The notes below the pieces were generated by a model, which was not told where the DNA came from, did no database searches, and saw only the letters and a list, made by a program, of their open reading frames with translations. Made by a program: the position numbers and the translations under genes. Shown here piece after piece: positions 53,600 to 61,584 of a DNA stretch of 64,000 nt; within the stretch, counting starts at the first letter, position 1; every line of letters starts with the position of its first letter. This DNA is from Hyphomicrobiales bacterium (GTDB lineage: Bacteria; Pseudomonadota; Alphaproteobacteria; Rhizobiales; Kaistiaceae): NCBI GenBank assembly GCA_017305635.1, contig JAFKKF010000008.1, positions 372,001 through 436,000 on the forward strand. Direction: 5' to 3'.

Positions 53600-56008
53600 G
53601 TGCCGTCTGCTGCACGCAAGCGCGCGTCCGATGGGGCATTGTCCAATGCCCTGCCGTCGCCGGAAGAACTGATCGCCCTCTACGAGAAGATGGTGCTCCT
53701 CCGCCGTTTCGAGGCGGCCGCCCAGATGGCCTGCCGGAAGGGCGAGACCCCCGGCTTCTTCCATCTCTACATCGGCGAGGAGGCGACCGCCGTCGGCGTC
53801 TCGGCGCATCTCCGCCCGACCGACTGGGTCACCTCCACCCATCGCGGCCACGGCCATGCGCTGGCCAAGGGCATGACCCCCGACGTCCTCATGGCCGAGC
53901 TCTACGGCAAGCGTGACGGCTGCTGCGGCGGCCGTGGCGGCACCATGCATCTCTACGATCGCCAGATCGGCCTCTTCGGCACCAATGGCATCGTCGCCGC
54001 CGGCATCAGCCACGCGGTCGGCGCCGGCATCAGCGCCCGTACCCGCGGCACCGACGACATCGGCGTCGCCTTCTTCGGCGACGGCGCCACCAGCCATGGC
54101 GGCTTCCACGAATCGCTCAACTTCGCCGGCATCCAGAAGGCGCCCGTCGTCCTCATCTGCGAGAACAACCTCTACGCCACCGCGACGCCGCTCGTCACCG
54201 CGACGCTCAACCCCGAGATTGCCACCAAGGCGGCCGCCTACGGCATCCCCGGCATCGCCGTCGACGGCAACGACGTGCTCGCCATGTGGGAAGCCGCCCG
54301 CGACGCCATCGACCGCGCCCGCCGCGGCGACGGGCCGACGCTGATCGAGGCCAAGACCTATCGCACCGTCGGCCATCACGAGGGCGACCCCGTCACCGGC
54401 ACCTACCGCAGCCAGGCCGAGGTCGATGCCTGGGCTAGGCGCGATCCCGTGACCATGTACCGGGCGCGCCTCCTCGATGATCTCGAGGTCGGCTCGAAGG
54501 ACCAGCTCGATGCCATCGACGAGCGCATCGACAAGGTCGTGCAGGCTTCGCTGACCTTCGCGCGCACCTCGCCGGAGCCGGATGCGGCGACCGTGCGCGC
54601 CCATGTCTATGCCAGCGAGCTCAATCCGCCCGAGGCGCTCGCCGCGCGCCCCGCGACCGCCACGAAGACGCAGAGCTGGCTCGACGCGGTGCGCGACGGC
54701 ATCGCCGAGGAGATGCGCCGCGACAAGCACATCCTCTATTTCGGCGAGGGCACCGGCGAGCGCGGCGGCACTTTCGCCCATACCAAGGGCCTGTGGCAGG
54801 AATTCGGGCCGCAGCGCATGGTCGACACGCCCATTTCCGAGCAGGGCTTCACCGGCGCCGCCCTCGGCGCCTCGGCGACCGGCACGCGCACCATCGCCGA
54901 TCTCATGTTCGCCGACTTCCTGTTCGAGGCCGCCGGCCAGATCGTCCTCCAGGCCTCGAAGCTCCGCTACATGTCGAACGGCCAGATGAACGCGCCGATG
55001 GTGGTGCGCGTCGGCGCCGGCGCGGTGAGGAGCGCCGGCCCGCATCACAGCGGCATGTACCATCCGATGTGGGCCCACGTGCCCGGCCTCGTCGTCTGCC
55101 TGCCCTCGAACCCGGCCGACGCCAAGGGCCTGATGAAGACGGCGCTGCGCGCCGGCGATCCGGTCCTCATGCTGGAGCCGAAGGCGCTCTTCGCCACCAA
55201 GGGCGAGGTGCCGGAGGGCGAGCACTTCGTTCCCTTCGGCCTCGCCCGCATCGCGCGCGCCGGGGGCGACATCACCATCGTCTCGGCCGGCCAGCTCGTG
55301 CATCGTTCGCTCGAAGCCGCCGAGGCGCTGGCGAAGGAAGGGATCGAGGCCGAGGTCGTCGACCTCCGCACCATCATGCCGCTCGACGTCGATACCGTGG
55401 CGAAGAGCGTTGCCAAGACCCACCGCCTCCTCATCGTCGACGAGGCCTATGCCATGTGCGGCATAGGCGCCGAGCTCGGCCAGGCGATGAACGAGATCGC
55501 CTTCGACGATCTCGACGCGCCGGTCGGCCGCCTGCACAGCGACGCGCTGCCCCATCCGCTCGCACCGTCGCTCGAGCAGCAGATGCTCGTCTCGACCCCG
55601 CAGATCGTCACGGCCGCCAGGAACATCATCGCCGGCACCCCTCCCGTGCCGCGTCACTGGCGGAACGTCGCCGGCCGCGTCGCCGAGGCGCCGGTTGCGG
55701 CTCCGGCGCCGCAGCCCCCGGCCGTGCCGAAGGCCGCTCCGGCCACGGCACCCGCCGCCGGGCAGGCCCCCGACGGCGAGCCGATCACCATGCCCTTCGG
55801 CGACCTGACCGTCAGCGAGGGCAAGATCGTCCGCTGGACCAAGGAAGCCGGCGCCCAGGTCAAGGCCGGCGAGGTGGTCGCCGAGATCGAGACCGACAAG
55901 GCCGTGGTCGAGATCGAGGCGCCCTCCGCCGGCAGGCTCGCCATCGAGCTCCAGCCCGGTACGGTGGTGCCGATGGGGGGCCGCATCGGTACAGTGCTCC
56001 CCGGCTGA
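53600..56008 (+). CDS. E1-alpha/E1-beta/lipoyl fused 2-oxoacid dehydrogenase component
   Basis: An 802-aa three-part fusion. E1-alpha (about 1-345) has the TPP-binding VAFFGDGATSHGGFHESLNF and CENNLYATATP, with HRGHGHALAKG. E1-beta (about 355-680) has YFGEGTGERGG, PISEQGFTGAALGASATG and the transketolase-C like IVSAGQLVHRSLEAAEALA. A Pro/Ala linker is followed by a lipoyl domain whose lipoylated Lys lies in EIETDKAVVEIEAPSAG. AGGAGG six bases before GTG 53600 fixes the start. The usual E2 catalytic domain and E3 are absent nearby. It likely oxidises a 2-oxoacid made by this locus; the substrate is unknown. Pyruvate, acetoin or branched 2-oxoacid are candidates. Confidence 0.87.
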   Translation: MPSAARKRASDGALSNALPSPEELIALYEKMVLLRRFEAAAQMACRKGETPGFFHLYIGEEATAVGVSAHLRPTDWVTSTHRGHGHALAKGMTPDVLMAELYGKRDGCCGGRGGTMHLYDRQIGLFGTNGIVAAGISHAVGAGISARTRGTDDIGVAFFGDGATSHGGFHESLNFAGIQKAPVVLICENNLYATATPLVTATLNPEIATKAAAYGIPGIAVDGNDVLAMWEAARDAIDRARRGDGPTLIEAKTYRTVGHHEGDPVTGTYRSQAEVDAWARRDPVTMYRARLLDDLEVGSKDQLDAIDERIDKVVQASLTFARTSPEPDAATVRAHVYASELNPPEALAARPATATKTQSWLDAVRDGIAEEMRRDKHILYFGEGTGERGGTFAHTKGLWQEFGPQRMVDTPISEQGFTGAALGASATGTRTIADLMFADFLFEAAGQIVLQASKLRYMSNGQMNAPMVVRVGAGAVRSAGPHHSGMYHPMWAHVPGLVVCLPSNPADAKGLMKTALRAGDPVLMLEPKALFATKGEVPEGEHFVPFGLARIARAGGDITIVSAGQLVHRSLEAAEALAKEGIEAEVVDLRTIMPLDVDTVAKSVAKTHRLLIVDEAYAMCGIGAELGQAMNEIAFDDLDAPVGRLHSDALPHPLAPSLEQQMLVSTPQIVTAARNIIAGTPPVPRHWRNVAGRVAEAPVAAPAPQPPAVPKAAPATAPAAGQAPDGEPITMPFGDLTVSEGKIVRWTKEAGAQVKAGEVVAEIETDKAVVEIEAPSAGRLAIELQPGTVVPMGGRIGTVLPG

Positions 56009-56036
56009 TTCGGGTGACATTGTCCGGGGGAATGGA

Positions 56037-57140
56037 ATGGCCATCGAGAAGATCGACGGCCCGCGGGTGGCGGCGGGTGAGCTGGAAACCTTCGTGAGCG
56101 CGCTGCTCGCTGCCGGCGGGGCGGATGCGCCGAGCGCGGCCGCGGTCGCCCGCGCCGTCGTCGATGCCTCCTCGCGCGGCGTCGATACCCATGGCGTGCG
56201 CCTTGCCCCGTGGTACGTGCAGGCGGCGCGCTCGCGCGTCGTGAAGCCCAAGCCGAAGGTCGCCTTCACCCGCAAGGCCGCCTCGGTCGGCCACGTCGAT
56301 GCCGACATGGGCTTCGGCCACCTTGCCAGCTATCGGGCCATCGAGGAGGGCTGCGCCCTCGCCGCCGAGACCGGCATCGCCGCCATCTCGGTCGGCCGCT
56401 CCTCCCATCACGGTGCCACCGGCGTCTATGTCCTCGCTGCGGCCCGCAAGGGCTTCGCCGCCCTCGGCGTCACCCATGCCGATTCGGCCGTCGTTCCCTT
56501 CTCCGGCGTCAAGGCCTTCTTCGGCACCAACCCGATCGCCTTCGCCGTGCCGGTGAAGAAGGGCGAGCCGATGGTTCTCGACATGGCGACCAGCGCCGTC
56601 CCCTTCAATCGCATCATGCTCCGCCGCGCCACCGGCAAGCCCCTGCCGCCCGAGGTCGCCGTCGACAGGAGCGGGCGGATGACCACCGATCCCGACAAGG
56701 CGGTGGCCGTCATGCCGGTCGGCGGCGAGCATTTCGGCTACAAGGGCGCCGGCCTCGCTGCCGTGGTCGACGTGCTCTGCGCCCCTTTCACCGGCATGCG
56801 CCACGGCGCCACGCTGAAGCCGCCGGTGCCCGGCATGCAGCCGGTCGGCATCGGGCATTTCTTCCTCGTCATGCAGCCCGCCGCCTTCCAGGCGCTCAGC
56901 CTTTTTGACCGCCGCCTCGCCGATTTCCTCGCCGACCTGCGGTCGCAGAAGGCCGAACGGGGGCAGCGCGTCATGGCGCCGGGCGATCTCGAAATCGAGG
57001 AGGCGAAGCAGCGCGCCCGGCTCGGCATTCCGATCGACCGGAAGACCTGGGCGGATTTCGAGCGCCTGGCCGGCGAGCTGCGCGTAGCCGTGCCGCCCGT
57101 GAAATCGGCGCCGCGCCGCAAGCCGGGTGGGAAGAAATGA
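56037..57140 (+). CDS. Ldh2/malate-lactate dehydrogenase family oxidoreductase
   Basis: A 367-aa protein of the Ldh2 (type 2 malate/L-sulfolactate/ureidoglycolate dehydrogenase) family. SRGVDTHGVRLAPWYVQAAR gives the NAD-site and the catalytic His, with RSSHHGATGVYVLAA and FFGTNPIAFAVPV. NAD(P)-dependent oxidation of a 2-hydroxyacid is expected. It lies 28 bases downstream of the E1 fusion and overlaps the next SDR by four bases. Confidence 0.88.
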   Translation: MAIEKIDGPRVAAGELETFVSALLAAGGADAPSAAAVARAVVDASSRGVDTHGVRLAPWYVQAARSRVVKPKPKVAFTRKAASVGHVDADMGFGHLASYRAIEEGCALAAETGIAAISVGRSSHHGATGVYVLAAARKGFAALGVTHADSAVVPFSGVKAFFGTNPIAFAVPVKKGEPMVLDMATSAVPFNRIMLRRATGKPLPPEVAVDRSGRMTTDPDKAVAVMPVGGEHFGYKGAGLAAVVDVLCAPFTGMRHGATLKPPVPGMQPVGIGHFFLVMQPAAFQALSLFDRRLADFLADLRSQKAERGQRVMAPGDLEIEEAKQRARLGIPIDRKTWADFERLAGELRVAVPPVKSAPRRKPGGKK

Positions 57141-57748
57141 AGATCGATCTCGCCGGCCAGCCCGCTATCGTCGTCGGACCTGCCGGCATCCTGAGATCCG
57201 CGGCTGCTGCGGCGCTCGCCGGCAACGGGGCGAAGGTGGCCGAGGCGGAAATGGGCGGGGCGCTCGCCGCCGTCGGCAGGACGCCGCCTTGCGTCCTCGT
57301 TCATGTCACCGCGGGGGCGGGCATCGGCCCGGTCGAGCCGCCGCCGGCGCTTCCCGATCTCGACGCCTTTGCCGGCCTCGTCCGCGCCGTCATGCCTTCG
57401 GCGAAGCGCATCGTCAGCATCGTCTCGGTGGCGGGCGTGGTTCCTGTGCGCCGCGCGCCGGTCTTCTCCGCGGCCGAGGCCGCGCTTGTCTCCCTCACGC
57501 GGTCCCTCGCGATGGAAGCGGGCGGCAACGGCACCGCCGTCAACGCCATCGCGGTCGGCGCCTTGGCGGGCGAGGGGGTGACGGCCGGTGAAGCCCTGCT
57601 CACCCACGCCGCCGTCAAGCGGCCGGCCCGCCTCGACGAGGTCATGGCGGCGCTTCTCTTCCTCGCCGATCCGGCCAATACCTACACGACCGGCCACGTC
57701 CTCAATGTCGATGGCGGCTGGTCGGCCGGCTATGCGCGCAATTTCTGA
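57137..57748 (+). CDS. Degenerate SDR-family protein
   Basis: A 203-aa protein of the short-chain dehydrogenase type, but key motifs are lost. The N-terminal VVGPAGILRSAAAAALAG lacks the G-x3-G-x-G loop. The active-site Y-x3-K is absent where VFSAAEAALVSLTRSLAMEA stands. The SDR-like end VDGGWSAGYARNF and YTTGHVLNVDGG survive. It is probably non-catalytic, perhaps a structural or regulatory partner. It overlaps the Ldh2 gene. Confidence 0.75.
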   Translation: MKIDLAGQPAIVVGPAGILRSAAAAALAGNGAKVAEAEMGGALAAVGRTPPCVLVHVTAGAGIGPVEPPPALPDLDAFAGLVRAVMPSAKRIVSIVSVAGVVPVRRAPVFSAAEAALVSLTRSLAMEAGGNGTAVNAIAVGALAGEGVTAGEALLTHAAVKRPARLDEVMAALLFLADPANTYTTGHVLNVDGGWSAGYARNF

Positions 57749-57760
57749 TTCCGACGCCGC

Positions 57761-58516
57761 TCAGGCTATGTCGTTCGGCGCGTCGTAAGTGACGCTGAAC
57801 ATGTCGGCGCGGTTGCGGGCGATCGACCATTCGATCGGCACGCCTTCCGGAGTCCGGTAGAGCATCTCGGCGACGAGCAGCGGCGCGCCCACCGGATATT
57901 TCATCTCCGCCGCGACCGCCTCGTCCGCGACCTCGGCCTTGAGGGTGACGACGGCGCCGGAAAGGCGCAGCCCCAGCTTCCGCTGCACCGACCGGAAGAC
58001 GACCGAATCGTCGAAGTCCGAGCGCTGCAGCCGGGCGCCCACCTCGCGCGGGAAATAGATCGTGTTGTGGCTGACCGGCTGGCGCGCGAAGAGGAGGACC
58101 GCATGCAGGCACCAGACCGCCTCGTTGCGCGGCCGCCCGAAGATGCGGGCGACGTCCGGTGCGATCTCCTCGCCGTAGCTGCGCACGCGGAGCTGCCGGT
58201 CGCGCGCCGATTCGGCGATCGAGGCGAAGCTGTGGAAATCGATGCTCGGCCGGATCAGGGGGCGCGAGGCGGCGACCACGGCCCGCTTCGCCGAGCGCTT
58301 GCGGATCAGGCCCTCGCTCTCCAGCTCGCGCAGGCCCGTGCGCACGGTGATCAGGCTGATCGCGTAGCGTTCAGCGAATTCCGCCTCGGTCGGCAGCGCG
58401 TCGCCCACCGCCACGCTGCCTTCGGCGATCTGGCTCCTGAGGATCGCCGCGAACTGCTGGTAGAGCGGTCCGTTCCTGCGGTCGAGGGCTTCGCCCCTGC
58501 CATCCTGTCCCTTCAT
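57761..58516 (-). CDS. GntR-family regulator, HutC subfamily
   Basis: A 251-aa regulator. The N-terminal winged helix PLYQQFAAILRSQIAEGSVA includes LPTEAEFAERYAISLITVRT. The UTRA ligand domain follows (about 95-245) with IYFPREVGARL and PVGAPLLVAEMLYRTPEG. It is convergent with the E1 operon and divergent from the intact SDR, a good position to regulate both. The effector is probably a sugar acid or related metabolite. Confidence 0.93.
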   Translation of the reverse strand: MKGQDGRGEALDRRNGPLYQQFAAILRSQIAEGSVAVGDALPTEAEFAERYAISLITVRTGLRELESEGLIRKRSAKRAVVAASRPLIRPSIDFHSFASIAESARDRQLRVRSYGEEIAPDVARIFGRPRNEAVWCLHAVLLFARQPVSHNTIYFPREVGARLQRSDFDDSVVFRSVQRKLGLRLSGAVVTLKAEVADEAVAAEMKYPVGAPLLVAEMLYRTPEGVPIEWSIARNRADMFSVTYDAPNDIA

Positions 58517-58606
58517 CCGACCGTTCCGTCTCCCGCCGCTTGCCGGCGGCGCCCTTGCTGGCCCAGGCGTCGGCGGAAATCAATGCCGGTCGCGTCCTGA
58601 AGACTT

Positions 58607-58617
58607 ATGCTATTATA
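58607..58617 (+). promoter_or_regulatory. 11-bp shared motif upstream of the SDR gene
   Basis: An exact second copy of ATGCTATTATA, in the GntR-SDR divergent region. Its TATTAT could be a -10 box for the SDR gene; if so, transcription starts near 58624 and the ATG at 58617 cannot be the translation start. Confidence 0.5.
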
Positions 58618-58658
58618 TGAATCGCGATCTGCCAAAGCGGGTCGAGGGGAGGTTGGCC

Positions 58659-59435
58659 TTGCAGGTTGATTTGAACGGGCGCGTCGCCTTCGTCACCGGC
58701 GGCGGCAACGGCATCGGCCAGGCGATCGCCCGCAAGCTCGCTGGCAACGGCGCGTCGGTCGCCATCGCCGACATCGACCATGAAGGGGCGAAGCAGACCG
58801 CGGCGGAGCTGCCGAGCGCGATCGCCGCCCATGTCGACATCCGCGACGTGGCGCAGGTCGAGGCGGCGATCGGCGCTACGCTCGACGCCTTCGGGCGCAT
58901 CGACATCCTCGTCAACAATGCCGGCGTCAACACCTTCAAGAAGCGCGTCGACATCGACGAGTTCGACAAGGACGAGTGGCATCGGGTGATCGGCATCGAC
59001 CTCGACGGGCTCTTCGTCGTCAGCCGCGCCGCGCTCGCCCCGATGGTGAAGCAGGGCGCCGGGCGCATCGTCAACGTCGCCTCGGTCGTCGGCCTCACCG
59101 CCATGCGCCTGCAGAGCGCCTTCGTCGCCGCCAAGGCCGGCGTCATCCATCTCACCCGCTCCATGGCGCTGGAGCTCGGCCCGAAGGGCATCCTCGTCAA
59201 CGCCATCGGCCCCGGCTCGGTGATGACCGAGGGAACGAAGAAGCTCTTCTACGGCGAGGACGGCACCTTCCACGCCCAGCAGCGCAACTTCATGGCCCAT
59301 ATCCCCTTCGGCCGTCCGGCGACGGTGGACGAGATCGCCGAGGGCGTGCTCTTCCTCTCGGCGCCGGAGAACAGCTACATGACCGGCCACCTGCTCATGG
59401 TCGACGGCGGCTGGACCGCCGGCTTCATGATGTAG
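58659..59435 (+). CDS. SDR-family oxidoreductase (3-oxoacyl/glucose-type)
   Basis: A 258-aa classical SDR. The cofactor loop is VAFVTGGGNGIGQAIARKLA (TG-x3-G-x-G), followed by DILVNNAGVN. The catalytic Ser lies in NVASVVGLTAMRLQSAFVAA, where the Y of Y-x3-K is replaced: the motif reads FVAAKAG, with Phe in the Tyr position, while Lys is kept. The TTG start at 58659 has GGGGAGG six bases upstream, a better site than the ATG at 58617. It is divergent from the GntR gene and is likely to oxidise a sugar or polyol. Confidence 0.8.
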   Translation: MQVDLNGRVAFVTGGGNGIGQAIARKLAGNGASVAIADIDHEGAKQTAAELPSAIAAHVDIRDVAQVEAAIGATLDAFGRIDILVNNAGVNTFKKRVDIDEFDKDEWHRVIGIDLDGLFVVSRAALAPMVKQGAGRIVNVASVVGLTAMRLQSAFVAAKAGVIHLTRSMALELGPKGILVNAIGPGSVMTEGTKKLFYGEDGTFHAQQRNFMAHIPFGRPATVDEIAEGVLFLSAPENSYMTGHLLMVDGGWTAGFMM

Positions 59436-59449
59436 GACGGCTGGGACGT

Positions 59450-59618
59450 ACCCCTCCCCGAAACCAGCGCTGCCGGTTTCGGCCTTCCCGCAAGGGGAGG
59501 GCTGATGCGCCCTGATCGCCCGCTTCATGCGGCACGTCCAACGGAGCACGGCCGTGCGTGCGACCAGCCCTCCCCTTGCGGGAGGGCCGAAACTGCAATT
59601 GCAGTTTCGGGGAGGGGT
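59450..59618. repeat. Long inverted repeat downstream of the SDR gene
   Basis: Two arms of about 55 bp (59450-59504 and 59565-59618) are near-perfect reverse complements, separated by 60 bases. Each arm is itself partly palindromic (CCCTCCCC and GGGGAGGG). The element sits between two converging genes and probably forms a large hairpin. Confidence 0.85.
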
Positions 59619-59630
59619 TCTAACGCCCCC

Positions 59631-60452
59631 TCAGGTCGAGTAGGAACCCTTCGGCGCCTCGGCCACCTGCACCTCTTCCGCCTTCCGGTAGGCGCGCCAG
59701 CCCTTCATGAGCTCCGTCGCCGCCATGCGGTAGGAATAAATCTCGCTGCCCGTGGCGACGAAGCAGTAGCCCTCGCCCATCAGGTCCTGCCAGGTCTTGC
59801 CGATGCGCGGCACGGTGGCGAGGGGCTTGCCCACCGCCTTCACCTCGCGCACGGCCTCGGCGATCAGGGCCTCGACGTCCGGGTGGCCGGTCTGGCCCAT
59901 CAGCCCGATGCTGCCGGAAAGGTCGGTCGGCCCGATGAACACCACGTCGACGCCGTCCACCTCGGCGATGGCGCGGGCATTCTTCACCGCCTTCGCCGTC
60001 TCGATCTGCACGACGATCAGGAAATTGTCGTCGGCGCGCTTGAGATAGTCCGGCTGGAACCCGTAGCTCGAGCAGCGCGCGATGTCGGCGGCATTGCCGC
60101 GGGTGCCGCGCGGCGCATAGCGGCAGGCTTCCACGATCGCCTTCGCCTCCTCCGCGCTTTCGACCATCGGCACCACCACGCCCTCGCAGCCGGCATCGAG
60201 CAGCCGCTTCAGGTAGGTCGGATGGGAGGAGGGCACCCGCACCAGCACCGTTGCCGGCGCGCCCGAGGCGGCGCGCATCATGTCGATCGCGCCGCGCTCG
60301 TCGCCCGGCCCGTGCTCCTGGTCGAGGATGATGAAGTCGAAGCCTGCCGCCGCCGCCATCTCGGCAAAGGCCGGATAGTTGCTCTGCAGCCAGGTTCCGA
60401 AGGATTGCTGGCCTGACAGGATGCGCTCCTTCAGGCGGTTCGGGCGGAACAT
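59631..60452 (-). CDS. HpcH/HpaI-type aldolase
   Basis: A 273-aa class II aldolase of the HpcH/HpaI/YfaU group that splits 4-hydroxy-2-oxoacids to pyruvate and an aldehyde. AGFDFIILDQEHGPGDERGA gives the metal/acid-base region, RVPSSHPTYLKRLLDAGCEG and VVVPMVESAEEAKAIV the barrel core, and IETAKAVKNARAIAEVDGVD, with VFIGPTDLSGS, the metal site. It is read with the D-2-hydroxyacid dehydrogenase gene (25 bases away). The product would feed pyruvate metabolism. Confidence 0.9.
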   Translation of the reverse strand: MFRPNRLKERILSGQQSFGTWLQSNYPAFAEMAAAAGFDFIILDQEHGPGDERGAIDMMRAASGAPATVLVRVPSSHPTYLKRLLDAGCEGVVVPMVESAEEAKAIVEACRYAPRGTRGNAADIARCSSYGFQPDYLKRADDNFLIVVQIETAKAVKNARAIAEVDGVDVVFIGPTDLSGSIGLMGQTGHPDVEALIAEAVREVKAVGKPLATVPRIGKTWQDLMGEGYCFVATGSEIYSYRMAATELMKGWRAYRKAEEVQVAEAPKGSYST

Positions 60453-60477
60453 TGCTCTTGCTCTCTCTTCTTGGAGG

Positions 60478-61584
60478 TCAGTGTCGGTTGACGGCGAAGC
60501 GCGCGAGCTTCCGCTGGAAGCCGGGCCGCGCGAGTACGTCGCGGTTGAGGATATTCTCGGGCACGAGCCCCTGCGATGCCCGTATCATGCCATTTGCCAC
60601 GCTGGCCATGGTCAGCCTTGCCGCATCGCGCGTCGAGGGCAGCCAGTGCGGCGTCAGGATCACGTTGTTGAGGGCGATGAGCGGATGCCCGGCGGGCAGC
60701 GGCTCGTGCTCGAACACGTCGAGCCCGGCGCCGGCGATGCGGCCGGAGCGCAGCGTCTCGATGAGCGCCGCCTCGTCGACGATCTCGCCGCGCGCCACGT
60801 TGATGAAATAGGCGGTCGGCTTCATCAGCGCGAAATGCTGCGCCGTGATGAGGCCGCGCGTCGAAGCGTCGAGCCGGTTGTGCAGGCTGACGAAATCGCT
60901 CCGCGCGAAGACCTCGTCGAGCGTCGGCACCAGCGTCACGCCGAGCGCCTTCGCTTCCTCGGCGGAAGCGCGCGGCGAATAGGCGATGACCGTCATGCCC
61001 CAGGGCGCCGCGAGCCGCGCGAGCTCCCGGCCGCTCGCGCCGAGCCCCACGATGCCGAGGGTCTTCCCCGGCAGGTCGACGCCCATGACCGCCGGCTGCA
61101 GGTCCCAGCGCGCCGTCTTCACCAGCCGCTCCTGCCCGGTGAGGCGCTTGGCGAGCGCCAGCATCAGCACGAAAGCGGAGGAGGCGGTGGCGTGGGTGAG
61201 CGTGTCCGGCGCATTGAACACCGCGACGTCGGCGGCGGTGCAGGCGGCGAGGTCGATCTTGTCGTAGCCGGCGCCGGCACGCCCGATGACGGTGAGGTCC
61301 TCGGCGCCTTCCGCGAAGCTCGCCGCCTTCACAAAGGGGCGGAAGATCACGATCCCCTCCGTCCCGCGCAGATCCGCCGGCGTCACCTCCAGCGAATAGA
61401 GGTTGTCCCAATAGCTCGCATCGCCGGGCTGCGGCGATTGCCGGCGGAGGAAATCCGGCTTGACCGCCGTGCCCTCGTAGAGGTCGAAGGCGAGATCGGC
61501 GAAGACCTGCTCGCCGGCCTCGTTCAGGTAGTCGCCGGTATAGGAGACGCGAAAGGGCCGCGTGGCCGCCGGACCCGCTACCAT
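60478..61584 (-). CDS. D-2-hydroxyacid dehydrogenase, NAD-binding
   Basis: A 368-aa D-isomer-specific 2-hydroxyacid dehydrogenase. The Rossmann motif GKTLGIVGLGASGRELARLA, the catalytic NVARGEIVDEAALIETLRSG (Arg), the Glu in LDVFEHEPLP and the His in ILTPHWLPSTRDAA are present. The start ATG 61584 overlaps the end of the dehydratase gene. The N-terminal domain differs from typical PGDH. It may reduce or oxidise a 2-oxo/2-hydroxy acid intermediate of the pathway. Confidence 0.88.
   Translation of the reverse strand: MVAGPAATRPFRVSYTGDYLNEAGEQVFADLAFDLYEGTAVKPDFLRRQSPQPGDASYWDNLYSLEVTPADLRGTEGIVIFRPFVKAASFAEGAEDLTVIGRAGAGYDKIDLAACTAADVAVFNAPDTLTHATASSAFVLMLALAKRLTGQERLVKTARWDLQPAVMGVDLPGKTLGIVGLGASGRELARLAAPWGMTVIAYSPRASAEEAKALGVTLVPTLDEVFARSDFVSLHNRLDASTRGLITAQHFALMKPTAYFINVARGEIVDEAALIETLRSGRIAGAGLDVFEHEPLPAGHPLIALNNVILTPHWLPSTRDAARLTMASVANGMIRASQGLVPENILNRDVLARPGFQRKLARFAVNRH

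Noticed and set aside
53498-56308. 936-aa minus-strand frame opposite the E1 fusion gene
   Set aside because: Antisense of strong TPP-enzyme and lipoyl motifs; its composition is biased and no domain is visible.
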